From: an uncultured Microbacteriaceae bacterium
GTDB lineage: Bacteria > Actinomycetota > Actinomycetes > Actinomycetales > Microbacteriaceae
DNA: 15,800 nucleotides
Reading direction: 5' to 3'
Assembly (NCBI GenBank): GCA_946481135.1
Contig: CAMLMQ010000051.1
Location: forward strand, 1 to 15,800
How positions within the stretch are numbered: position 1 is the stretch's first letter; each line of letters opens with the position of its first letter. This document shows, one piece after another, positions 6,424 to 13,631 of this stretch. A program made the translations under genes and the position numbers. The notes beneath the pieces are model-generated. The model was not told the DNA's origin. It saw only the letters and a list, made by a program, of their open reading frames with translations, and made no database searches.

Positions 6424-7263
6424 TCAGTCACGCCAGGAGTGCTGCGGGTCGTAGCCGAGCACGTCACGGGCATGGTCGATGCTCAGCAAGGTCTCGTGCT
6501 GCCCGAGCTCCCGTCGGAGTTCCACCGACGGGAAGTACTCCGCCATGAGTGACGCACTCGAGCGCTCCATCACGGTGTCGGCCGCCGCGATGATGAATCG
6601 GTCGAACCCGGGGCGGCCGGCATCCAGCGCTCTCATGATCGCCTGCGCGCCGTCACGCGCATCGATGTAGCCCCACAGATTCCATCTGCGGCTCGTCGGG
6701 TCGCTCTGGAAGGCGGCGAATCCGGGGTAGTCGTCGGGGGTCATCACGTTCGAGAACCGCAGCGCCGTGATCGAGAGGTCGGGATCCCACCGCGCGACCT
6801 TGAGCGCGAGCTCCTCCTCCAGGTGCTTGGTGAGCGAGTAGACGCTCTCGGGGCGGGTGTCGTACTGCTCGTCGACGGGTGCATAGGGCGGGTCGATCGC
6901 GAACGGCAGGCCGAGCACGGTCTCGCTCGACGCGAAGACGACGCGGCGGATGCCCGCCTTGCGGGCCCCGTGGATGACGTTGAACGTCGCGAGCATGTTG
7001 TTCCGGAAGGTCGCCACGTCGGTCTCGATCCCCGGCGCGGCGACGGCTCCCAGGTGGACGACGCCGTCGAGCCCCCGGTGTCGCTCGTCGATGCCGCTGA
7101 GGCCGTCGAACACCGCCCCGGAGTCGGTGAGGTCGATGCGGGTGAACCCGGCGCGGCGGGGTCCGGTCTGGTCGAGGGCGACGACGTCGTGGCCGGCTGC
7201 GCGCAGTTCGCGTTCGACGACGGTCCCGAGCTTGCCGTTCGATCCGGTGAGTGCGAGCTTCAT
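6424..7263 (-). CDS. NAD(P)-dependent epimerase/dehydratase (extended SDR family)
   Basis: A 279-residue Rossmann-fold oxidoreductase. The N-terminal TGSNGKLG (6-13) is the extended-SDR dinucleotide-binding motif, and Asp31 at the end of the second strand favours NAD over NADP. The active site is visible as Ser112/Ser113 (FASSE), Tyr142 and Lys146 (YSLTK). VVHLGAVAAP and the C-terminal layout resemble sugar-nucleotide epimerases and uronate dehydrogenase-like proteins, but the substrate cannot be decided. A GAGAGGAA ribosome binding site precedes ATG 7263. The gene follows the TetR gene by 34 bp on the same strand, so TetR may control it. It ends 99 bp before pcaI, separated by a promoter region; a link to aromatic degradation is not shown. 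Confidence 0.85.
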   Translation of the reverse strand: MKLALTGSNGKLGTVVERELRAAGHDVVALDQTGPRRAGFTRIDLTDSGAVFDGLSGIDERHRGLDGVVHLGAVAAPGIETDVATFRNNMLATFNVIHGARKAGIRRVVFASSETVLGLPFAIDPPYAPVDEQYDTRPESVYSLTKHLEEELALKVARWDPDLSITALRFSNVMTPDDYPGFAAFQSDPTSRRWNLWGYIDARDGAQAIMRALDAGRPGFDRFIIAAADTVMERSSASLMAEYFPSVELRRELGQHETLLSIDHARDVLGYDPQHSWRD

Positions 7264-7297
7264 CAGTGGTTCCTCTCGTTCGATCAGCGGGTCGGTC

Positions 7298-7975
7298 TCA
7301 TCCCGCCCGGGCGGCGCGCAGCGTCGACTCGATCAGCACCTCGACGCCTGCGAAGTACACGGAACGGAAGTCCATTCCCAGTAGCCGCTCGCCGTAGGCG
7401 CTCAGCGTCGGGAACGCGGCCGGGGTGATCGCCACCTCCGTGGGCACCCATGGAAGGTCGGCGATGTCGGTGCCCGCTCCGGCGGTGACGAGCTCCCGGC
7501 ATGTCGCGGCGACGTACGACAGCAGCATCCCGCTGAACGCGGCGTAGTGCGCGACGAGGGCGTCGCCGTCGAGTCCGGCGGCGGCGAACGCGCTCATGCT
7601 GGCCTCGATGAGGTCGAGTTCGGCGGGGCCGACGGGCCGGGAGTCGACGAGGTGGGCGCCGATCGCGGGATGCCGCACGAAGGTGTCGAGGGCCTCCGTC
7701 GCCATCGCGCGCATCAGGTCGCCCACATCGGCGTTCCGCGGCAGGGCGTCGCGGATGTCGCCCATGAGCCTGTCGATGACCGCGGTCATGAGCTGGGACT
7801 TGTTGCGGAAGTGTCGATACACCGCCGTCGGGTCGGCTCCCAGCTCGTCGCCGAGGTCGCGGAAGCGGAGTTCGGCGGTTCCGGGGCGCGCGGCGATGCG
7901 CAGCGCGGCGTCCACGATCACCTGACGATCGAGGCGGCCGTACCACGCGCCGTCTCCTCCGCTCATGTCCCTCAT
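7298..7975 (-). CDS. TetR/AcrR-family transcriptional regulator
   Basis: A 225-residue regulator. The N-terminal helix-turn-helix (about 36-58, RFRDLGDELGADPTAVYRHF followed by NKSQLM) is a clear TetR DNA-binding domain; the all-helical ligand domain that follows is family-typical and not further assignable. ATG 7975 and ATG 7966 are both possible starts, and neither has a well-spaced ribosome binding site. It probably forms an operon with the epimerase gene 34 bp downstream and is divergent from the surface-protein gene at 8096. A 19-bp palindrome in the shared upstream space (8035-8053) is the natural operator candidate, so TetR may control itself, the oxidoreductase and possibly the surface protein. 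Confidence 0.9.
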   Translation of the reverse strand: MRDMSGGDGAWYGRLDRQVIVDAALRIAARPGTAELRFRDLGDELGADPTAVYRHFRNKSQLMTAVIDRLMGDIRDALPRNADVGDLMRAMATEALDTFVRHPAIGAHLVDSRPVGPAELDLIEASMSAFAAAGLDGDALVAHYAAFSGMLLSYVAATCRELVTAGAGTDIADLPWVPTEVAITPAAFPTLSAYGERLLGMDFRSVYFAGVEVLIESTLRAARAG

Positions 7976-8034
7976 CCTGGCTCACCGCGGGGTACGTCGC
8001 TCACCCCTGAAGGGGGACTGCGCGCCCGGTCGAG

Positions 8035-8053
8035 ACGTCAATAACGTTGACGT
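8035..8053. promoter_or_regulatory. 19-bp palindrome between the TetR gene and the surface-protein gene
   Basis: ACGTCAA (8035-8041) and TTGACGT (8047-8053) are perfect 7-bp arms around the 5-base centre TAACG. The size and symmetry suit a dimeric repressor such as TetR, whose gene starts 59 bp away on the other strand. The site overlaps the candidate -10 box of the surface-protein gene, so binding would interfere with its transcription. Confidence 0.5.
8042..8047 (+). promoter_or_regulatory. Candidate -10 box of the surface-protein gene
   Basis: TAACGT fits the TAnnnT -10 pattern and lies 48 bp before the ATG at 8096. There is no clear -35 element. The box is part of the 11-bp TAACGTTGACG string that recurs at 12841 upstream of a lipoprotein gene. 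Confidence 0.4.
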
Positions 8054-8095
8054 GTTCCCGACGGGGGGTCGGGACGTGACCGAAGGACAACCCGA

Positions 8096-10105
8096 ATGCC
8101 CACCGCATCGCCGCGCAGCCGGGGGCTGCGCATGTCGCGCCTCCTCGCGGGGCTCACCGCCGCACTGCTCCTCATCACCGCGCCGCTCGCCGGCGCCGTC
8201 GCCGCCTCGGCCGCGCCGGCCGGCTACACCGGCACCGGCAGCAACGAGTACAGCGGAGACAGGATCCTCCCGCTCATGACCGCGGGCGAGCCCTACACCG
8301 CGACGCTGACCGGGCCGCAGTACGGCGGTCCGACCTCCTGGTGCTGGAGCATCGAAAGCGGGCAGCTGCCGGCCGGCATCTCGATGACAACCCCGGAAGG
8401 AGGCTGCGCGCCCACGGCGACGTTCTCCGGAACACCCGAGGCCGGGTCCTTCTCGTTCGAGCTGCGGATCGCCGACACCGCGGACGAGTCCTGGTCCGTG
8501 CTGGCGTTCGAGGGCACGATCGAGTCCGGCAAGTCGCCCACCGCCACGACGCTCACCGCGCCGGCCTTCGCGTCGTACGCCGACATCCCGCTCAGCGCCA
8601 CCGTCGCGGGCGACCCGAGCGTCGGCCACTCGCCGACCGGAACCGTCGAGTTCTACGCCTCCGGCACCGTGCTCATCGGCTCGGCGACTCTCGTCGACGG
8701 CGTCGCGACGACATCGGCATCGCTCGACAAGACCAACGCCGGTGGCGTGCAGAACCTCACCGCCCGCTATCTCGGCGACGACGACTACCAGCCGTCGACG
8801 TCGGGCTCGTCGGGCGTGCGCATCCACGTTCCGACCGCGAACGGTACCGTGCAATGGAACGGCGAGGTCGTGCCCGGGGTCACGGTCGACCTGCTCGACG
8901 ACGCCGATCCGACGATCGTCGTCGACACCACGGTGACGGATGCCGACGGCCGATTCGAGCTCAGCCCGGGCCCGATCACGACGCTCGAGGCGTTCGACGC
9001 CCTCTACCTGCTGCGCGTCACGCACGACGACGACGTGGTCGTGTTCCACAGATTCGGCGGTGTGAACGTGAGCGACGCGGAGAGCGCCGAGCGCACGGGG
9101 CCGAAGTCGTGGAAGAACACGATCACGATCGAGCGCCGCACCCCGCCGGTGTGGACCGATACCACGCTGCGCACGCCTCGACTCGACGCGGCGTACTCCG
9201 ACTCGGTCGCCGCGGCGACGCCCTACGGCGAGATCGCGTACACCGTGTCCGAGGGCGAGCTGCCGGGCGGACTCACGCTGAACTGGGAGACGGGCGCCCT
9301 CACGGGAACCCCTGACGCCTGTGACGGCGAGTCGTGCGCCTACGACTTCACCCTCCGGGCCGGGGGCGGCTACGGCTTCGTCACCCATCGCTTCACCGGC
9401 ACGGTCGGCCCGGCGGGCGTCGCTCCCACGTGGGAGGACGACGAGTTGCCCGACCTGCGGCAGGGGGTCGCCGTCACCGACGCGGTCCTCGCCGTCGGCG
9501 ATCCGACGATCGTCTACACCGTGACGGGGGTTCTCCCCGCGGGCCTGGCGCTCTCGGCATCCGGCGCGCTCACCGGCACCCCGACCGCGGCCGGGCCGTA
9601 TGAGTTCACGATCACCGCCGAGAACGACTTCGGGCGCATCACCGCCGACTTCAGCGGGGTCGTCGAGGCCGCACCCGACCTCGGGCTCGAGCTGCAGTTC
9701 GACGCCGGCACGTCGATCGAGGACGCCTCGTCGACGATCACGGCCGAGGGGCTGCAGGTCGGATCGACCTACACGCTGACCATGTACTCCACCCCGCGCG
9801 TGCTCTACACCGGCACGGTCGACGGCTCGGGCGGCTTCAGCTGGGTCGTCTCGCTGCCGGCCGACACCCCGGATGGCGCGCACCGCCTCGTGCTCACCGG
9901 AATCGCCGCCGACGGCACGCCGATGAGTGCGACGGCGTGGTTCAGCCTCCGGAGCGGCCGCATCACGGCGATCTCCTACACGGGACCGGTCGGCGGACTC
10001 GCCGCGACCGGTGCCGACCCCGCATCCGGCATGATCGCCGCCGGCCTGCTGGTGCTCGTCGGTGCGGGTGCGCTGACCGTCGCGCGTCGTCGCCGTACCA
10101 GCTGA
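8096..10105 (+). CDS. Sortase-anchored surface protein with several Ig-like domains (LAATG sorting signal)
   Basis: A 669-residue exported wall protein. GAAGGA (8082-8087) supports ATG 8096; Met13 is an alternative. A signal peptide is clear: basic start, hydrophobic core at about 15-34 and likely cleavage after ASA (37-39). At least six beta-rich modules follow. Three resemble putative Ig (He_PIG) domains, with QLPAGIS...SGTPEAG (near 92), ELPGGLT...TGTPDAC (near 386) and VLPAGLA...TGTPTAAG (near 478). Residues of about 145-244 resemble a bacterial Ig-like repeat (PTGTVEFYASG). About 245-350 resembles a carboxypeptidase-regulatory/CNA-B-like fold (VTDADGRFEL). The C terminus has LAATG (635-639), a hydrophobic helix (647-663) and RRRR. 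This is a complete sorting signal of the LAxTG type recognised by class E sortases of high-GC Gram-positives. No sortase gene lies in the window. Ligand or role is unknown; adhesion or envelope interaction is inference. Confidence 0.85.
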   Translation: MPTASPRSRGLRMSRLLAGLTAALLLITAPLAGAVAASAAPAGYTGTGSNEYSGDRILPLMTAGEPYTATLTGPQYGGPTSWCWSIESGQLPAGISMTTPEGGCAPTATFSGTPEAGSFSFELRIADTADESWSVLAFEGTIESGKSPTATTLTAPAFASYADIPLSATVAGDPSVGHSPTGTVEFYASGTVLIGSATLVDGVATTSASLDKTNAGGVQNLTARYLGDDDYQPSTSGSSGVRIHVPTANGTVQWNGEVVPGVTVDLLDDADPTIVVDTTVTDADGRFELSPGPITTLEAFDALYLLRVTHDDDVVVFHRFGGVNVSDAESAERTGPKSWKNTITIERRTPPVWTDTTLRTPRLDAAYSDSVAAATPYGEIAYTVSEGELPGGLTLNWETGALTGTPDACDGESCAYDFTLRAGGGYGFVTHRFTGTVGPAGVAPTWEDDELPDLRQGVAVTDAVLAVGDPTIVYTVTGVLPAGLALSASGALTGTPTAAGPYEFTITAENDFGRITADFSGVVEAAPDLGLELQFDAGTSIEDASSTITAEGLQVGSTYTLTMYSTPRVLYTGTVDGSGGFSWVVSLPADTPDGAHRLVLTGIAADGTPMSATAWFSLRSGRITAISYTGPVGGLAATGADPASGMIAAGLLVLVGAGALTVARRRRTS

Positions 10106-10114
10106 CCCCCGCTG

Positions 10115-10149
10115 CGCGGACGTCGGGCTACCCGGGCCCGGCGTCCGCG
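10115..10149. terminator. Bidirectional hairpin terminator between convergent genes
   Basis: Bases 10115-10128 pair with 10136-10149 over 14 bp with one G-T wobble and a 7-base loop. It starts 10 bp after the surface-protein stop codon and lies 26 bp beyond the stop of the convergent LuxR-type gene, so it can serve both transcripts. No T-tract is seen. Confidence 0.7.
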
Positions 10150-10174
10150 TGGGCGTCAGCGGTCGCCGAGGTCG

Positions 10175-12748
10175 TCACGCCCGGGTGTCGCGAGCGAGCA
10201 GGTCGCGCAGTTCGGCCCGACTGCCGACCCCGAGCTTCCGGAAGGCCGACGCCAGTTGATTCGTCACGGTGTGGACCGAGACCTCGTGGATGTCCGCGAT
10301 CTCCCTGGCGGTCAGGCGGTCGGCTGCGAGATGAACGACGCGGTGCTCCCTCTCGGTCAGCAACGTCGACCGCGTCGCATCCGACTGCCACAACGCCATG
10401 CCCGGGGACCGTCTCATCCGGTCGTCGGCGGCGAGACGGTTCCGCCGAGCTCGTATCTCCGGCATCGTGCGCCGGTCGGCGATGTTCGACAGCCAGAGTC
10501 GGGTGTCCGTCGCGGTGGAGAACAGTCCCAGATCGTCGGCTTCCGCGGCGATCGCCTCCGCCTCCTCGATGTCGTCCGCGGCGACGGCGGTCGCGTGGCG
10601 GGCGAAGAGGTTCAGCAGCCCGCCTCCCGCCGAGTGGGCCGTCGACTCCAGGAGGGCGGCGGCCTCGTCGACCCTCCTCGCCATCCTGACGACGCAGTGG
10701 GCCACCATCCCGGCGAGGTAGGTGTGGCGTGCAGCCATGAGCCGCTGGGACGTCTCGAGGAGGATCGAGGCCGCCTGGTCGCCGCGTCGCTCGACGTTCG
10801 CCGTCCAGGCCTCGCCCCACCCGCGCAGCATCACCACCTTGGGGTCGGCGTCGGCGGGAGCCGGGATGCCCGCGAGCTCGCGTCGCGCCTCGACGCTCCG
10901 TCCTGTCGCGAGTGCCGCCGCGGCGGTGAGTGCGCGAGCTGCCGGCAGGAGGCCGGCGCTGTCGCGCCACGTCAGATGGGAGGCCGCCGACCGGCCGAGC
11001 GAGTACGCATCCTCGGCGTCGGCGGCGAGGAACTCCAGGAAGCCGTGGGCGTACTCCCAGATGCCGAGCGACTCCGGGGATCGCTCTCGCGCGGATGCGC
11101 CGACCTGGGACAGGCGCTCACGCGTGGCCACGACGTCCCCCGTGTACGACAGGGCCATGATCCCGGTCAACTCGATGAGCGCGTCGGCGCCGGGGCTCAG
11201 CGCCACCACCTCGGCGGGCAGGTTCCGCAGGGTGGGCAGGATCGCCCAGGTCTCCTCGAGCGGCCCCGCGATCACGCCGGAGACGCCTGCGGTGATCAGG
11301 CTCAGCACCTCCTCGGGACTTCGCACGTCGGACGCTGCGGCGACCGCATGGGGCGACGGGTCTGCGTGCGTCGTCCCGGCCACCGACGCCCAACGCAGTC
11401 GGGCATGCCGCAGATGGACGATCTCGTCGTCCGCGGTGACGACCCCGAGGGCGTCTCCGATCACCTCGAGCGCCGCCGCGGCGTCGTGGTGGGCGAGCCC
11501 GAGGTGCTGCGCGCGCGCGAGCGCGACCGAGGTGCGGTCGCGATCGGTCTGGGCGAGCTCGTGGACTGCATCGAGATGCAGGTCGGCCAGGGAGGCGTCC
11601 CCGAGAGCCGACGCCGCGAGACCTGCGATGCGTCGAGGCTGCACGGCGTCCGGCGCGATCTCGAGGACGGCCGTGGCGGCTCGGAGTGCCAGCCGTTCGT
11701 CGAATGCGCCGAGAGCGTGGTCGGCCAACTCGGTCATCGCCGCGATGTCGAAGGCGCACCCGTACTCCAGAGCGAGGACGTCGGATCGTCGTCGTGAATC
11801 GGCCCGGGATGCGGCATCGTCGCCTCTGAGCACGGCGATCGCGCGATGCGCGAGCTCATGCTGGAGCGCGGTCGAGCACAGCGACGTGAGGTACGTCGCG
11901 TCGAGAGGGTGGGAGAGCCGCACCCAGCCGCAGTCGGTCGCTTCGATCACGTCGGCGCGAGCCAGGGCCGTGCGGTCGTCCTCGGAGATCGCATCCGCCG
12001 GGTACTCGCCCGCCAGTGCGACGACAGTGGCGGCTTCCCGATGGGCCGCCGACAGTCCGCTGAAGCGTTCGCCGACGATCTCCGACAGCCGCGGGGTCGC
12101 GACGGGCGCCCCGATCAGCTCCCAGCCGAGGGGGGTGTCGACCAGCCGACGGTGGTGGAGCGACCCCCGGACGATCTCGCGCAGATGCAGCGGGTTGCCT
12201 CGCGCCGCCGCGAGCAGCTCGATGCGCGCTCGTGGCGTGACGTCGCCCTCCACCAGGTCGCGCAGGAGACGTTCGGCGTCGGCATCGGAGAGCGGCTCCA
12301 CCGGCACCTCCTCCACGTGTCCGCCGTCGTAGAGGTGCCGGATGCTCGGCGGTGCCGACGCGAGGTCCCGAACGGTGAGCACGGCGGGTATCCGGGTCGC
12401 GGAGATCAGGTGCGACACGACGTAGAGAGACGCCTCGTCGAGGAGCTCGACGTCGTCGACGAGCAGCACGCCCTCGGCCCGATCTCTCGCGAAGGCGTCG
12501 ACGACCGCCGCCGGCGACGCGAGCGCCGCGGCAGGGAGATCGGTGACGCCGGCGAAGGCTCCGAGCGGCACCCGCGATCCCGGGGCGCTGCCGACGATGA
12601 GCGGCGCGTTCCGGCCGACGCGTGCGAGGGAGGTGTGCACGAGGCGCAGGAGGTGGGACTTGCCGCACCCGCGGGGGCCGGTGAGCACGGTCGTCTGCCG
12701 ACGATCCACGCTCTCCAGCAGCCGTTCCACGTGAACAGGTTCGCGCAC
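10175..12748 (-). CDS. LAL-type (large ATP-binding) LuxR-family transcriptional regulator
   Basis: An 857-residue regulator. Walker A is GPRGCGKS at 24-31 and Walker B is GVLLVDD at 93-99, forming an N-terminal AAA/STAND-type ATPase with no domain before it. A helical middle region of about 500 Ala/Leu-rich residues follows, TPR-like in composition. The C-terminal LuxR/GerE helix-turn-helix (796-857) includes LTAREIADIHEVSVHTVTNQ. This matches the MalT/LAL architecture, where ATP and an inducer switch the protein to activate transcription. GTG 12748 is chosen because the coding strand has AAGGGG 7 bases upstream. The gene is convergent with the surface-protein gene and divergent from the lipoprotein pair. 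LAL proteins often activate neighbouring genes, so these are the first candidates as targets. Confidence 0.88.
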   Translation of the reverse strand: MREPVHVERLLESVDRRQTTVLTGPRGCGKSHLLRLVHTSLARVGRNAPLIVGSAPGSRVPLGAFAGVTDLPAAALASPAAVVDAFARDRAEGVLLVDDVELLDEASLYVVSHLISATRIPAVLTVRDLASAPPSIRHLYDGGHVEEVPVEPLSDADAERLLRDLVEGDVTPRARIELLAAARGNPLHLREIVRGSLHHRRLVDTPLGWELIGAPVATPRLSEIVGERFSGLSAAHREAATVVALAGEYPADAISEDDRTALARADVIEATDCGWVRLSHPLDATYLTSLCSTALQHELAHRAIAVLRGDDAASRADSRRRSDVLALEYGCAFDIAAMTELADHALGAFDERLALRAATAVLEIAPDAVQPRRIAGLAASALGDASLADLHLDAVHELAQTDRDRTSVALARAQHLGLAHHDAAAALEVIGDALGVVTADDEIVHLRHARLRWASVAGTTHADPSPHAVAAASDVRSPEEVLSLITAGVSGVIAGPLEETWAILPTLRNLPAEVVALSPGADALIELTGIMALSYTGDVVATRERLSQVGASARERSPESLGIWEYAHGFLEFLAADAEDAYSLGRSAASHLTWRDSAGLLPAARALTAAAALATGRSVEARRELAGIPAPADADPKVVMLRGWGEAWTANVERRGDQAASILLETSQRLMAARHTYLAGMVAHCVVRMARRVDEAAALLESTAHSAGGGLLNLFARHATAVAADDIEEAEAIAAEADDLGLFSTATDTRLWLSNIADRRTMPEIRARRNRLAADDRMRRSPGMALWQSDATRSTLLTEREHRVVHLAADRLTAREIADIHEVSVHTVTNQLASAFRKLGVGSRAELRDLLARDTRA

Positions 12749-12750
12749 TG

Positions 12751-12774
12751 CGTGTCCCCTTGCGTCGCGACACG
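12751..12774 (-). promoter_or_regulatory. Hairpin enclosing the ribosome binding site of the LAL regulator gene
   Basis: CGTGTC (12751-12756) and GACACG (12769-12774) can pair with a 12-base loop. In the minus-strand mRNA the AAGGGG ribosome binding site falls in the loop and the edge of the stem, only two bases before the GTG start. It could reduce or regulate translation, but a 6-bp stem may also be chance in GC-rich DNA. Confidence 0.3.
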
Positions 12775-12840
12775 GGCCGGCCTGGCCCGCGTCCTCGTCA
12801 TAGCCAACTTCTCACTATGGCTTCGCTCGGTGCCCCAGCC

Positions 12841-12851
12841 TAACGTTGACG
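12841..12851 (+). promoter_or_regulatory. Candidate -10 region of the lipoprotein genes (TAACGTTGACG)
   Basis: TAACGT (12841-12846) fits the -10 pattern and TGGCTT (12818-12823) stands 17 bp upstream as a weak -35. The 11-bp string TAACGTTGACG is identical to 8042-8052 in front of the surface-protein gene. It lies 83 bp before the first lipoprotein start. Confidence 0.4.
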
Positions 12852-12923
12852 GCGCCGACGCGGTCAGGGCGCGAGCACCTGACCGGACGCTCCCCGAGAC
12901 CTCACCCGGAAAGGCTCACTCGC

Positions 12924-13595
12924 ATGCCGCGTCACTCCTCATCGTCCCGCCGAAGCGCGTCTGCCTCGGCGGTCGCTCTCGCGCTCCTGCTCGCGGTGAC
13001 GGCGTGTGCCGTGCCCGCCGAGCCGTCGCCTGACGACGCGACGGCGACCGGAGTGGACGAGACGACCGGAGTGGACGACGGGGACGGTTCCGGCGAAGGG
13101 GGATACCTGGACGAGCTCTACGCCGACTCCCTCGACGACGGCGTCACCCCGGCCGAAGCCGGCACGGCCTACCTCGAAACGGCCGGTCAGCGTTTCGACT
13201 TCGCGAGCGTCACGTGCTCACTGGACGACACCCCCGGTGCCCAGAGGCTCTCGGTGACCGCCTCGGACGAGACCACCGGCGCGGGACACAAGCTCTATCT
13301 GACGCGCGAGATCGGCCCCGACTACGGGTTCAACTTCGAGAACGAACACGTGCAGCTCGCCTACCTCGTCCTCGGCGAGGGAGGGGCGCCGGACCAGTTC
13401 AGCAACCTGATGGCGCAGCACGCCCGCGACGAGGGAGAGGCCCCGAACTGGCTCGAGGGCAGCGGGGAGTCGCCCCTCCTCCGGATCGTCGGAAAGCAGG
13501 TCACCGCGACCGGTGCGTTCGATGCGGTGCCGTTCGCCCCGGAGACCTCGCTCGGAGATGCGGCCCCCTTCATCGCCGCCGCGACCTGCCCCTGA
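12924..13595 (+). CDS. Putative lipoprotein, unknown function
   Basis: A 223-residue exported lipoprotein. The N terminus has Ser/Arg-rich residues, a hydrophobic stretch (ALALLLAV) and a lipobox VTAC with the lipidated Cys28. An acidic, Thr/Gly/Asp-rich linker (about 30-60) follows. The folded part carries two further cysteines, Cys98 and Cys222, the second-last residue, which could form a disulfide. GGAAAGG (12908-12914) precedes ATG 12924; a longer in-frame start at 12846 is rejected because it has no ribosome binding site and would bury the signal peptide. I do not recognise a domain. A second lipoprotein with the same general plan follows after 36 bp, so the two are probably an operon. 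The divergent LAL regulator is a plausible controller. Confidence 0.8.
   Translation: MPRHSSSSRRSASASAVALALLLAVTACAVPAEPSPDDATATGVDETTGVDDGDGSGEGGYLDELYADSLDDGVTPAEAGTAYLETAGQRFDFASVTCSLDDTPGAQRLSVTASDETTGAGHKLYLTREIGPDYGFNFENEHVQLAYLVLGEGGAPDQFSNLMAQHARDEGEAPNWLEGSGESPLLRIVGKQVTATGAFDAVPFAPETSLGDAAPFIAAATCP
13045..13078 (+). repeat. Tandem repeat in the linker of the first lipoprotein
   Basis: CGACCGGAGTGGACGA occurs at 13045-13060 and again at 13063-13078, an 18-bp period. It encodes the doubled TGVDETTGVDD segment directly after the lipidation site. The duplication lengthens the flexible spacer without changing frame. Confidence 0.8.
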
Positions 13596-13631
13596 CCCGC
13601 AGTACCGACTCGACACGACGGAGACGTTCAG

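Larger units (their letters stand above)
12749..12923. promoter_or_regulatory. Divergent intergenic region between the LAL regulator and the lipoprotein genes
   Basis: This 175-bp space must hold the promoters of both divergent units. It contains a 6-bp inverted repeat (12751-12756 with 12769-12774) around the ribosome binding site of the regulator. A short inverted repeat AGCCA/TGGCT lies at 12802-12822, and a TAACGT -10 candidate for the plus strand at 12841. No strong minus-strand promoter stands out; TATGAC (complement of 12797-12802) is weak. Confidence 0.45.

Noticed and set aside
8004..8015. CCCCT-GA-AGGGG mini-palindrome upstream of the TetR gene
   Set aside because: Arms of 5 bp with a 2-base centre are easily found by chance in GC-rich DNA; the 19-bp palindrome nearby is a better operator candidate.
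7982..9883. Minus-strand open frame of 633 codons opposite the surface-protein gene
   Set aside because: Arg/Gly/Val-rich low-quality sequence with no recognisable motif; the plus-strand gene has signal peptide, Ig modules and sorting signal.
10256..12332. Two long plus-strand open frames (10256-11797 and 10722-12332) opposite the LAL regulator
   Set aside because: Both are antisense shadows; the minus-strand gene has Walker motifs and a LuxR helix-turn-helix in one continuous frame.
12846..12923. Upstream ATG at 12846 for the first lipoprotein
   Set aside because: It has no ribosome binding site, overlaps the candidate -10 region and would place 26 residues before the signal peptide.
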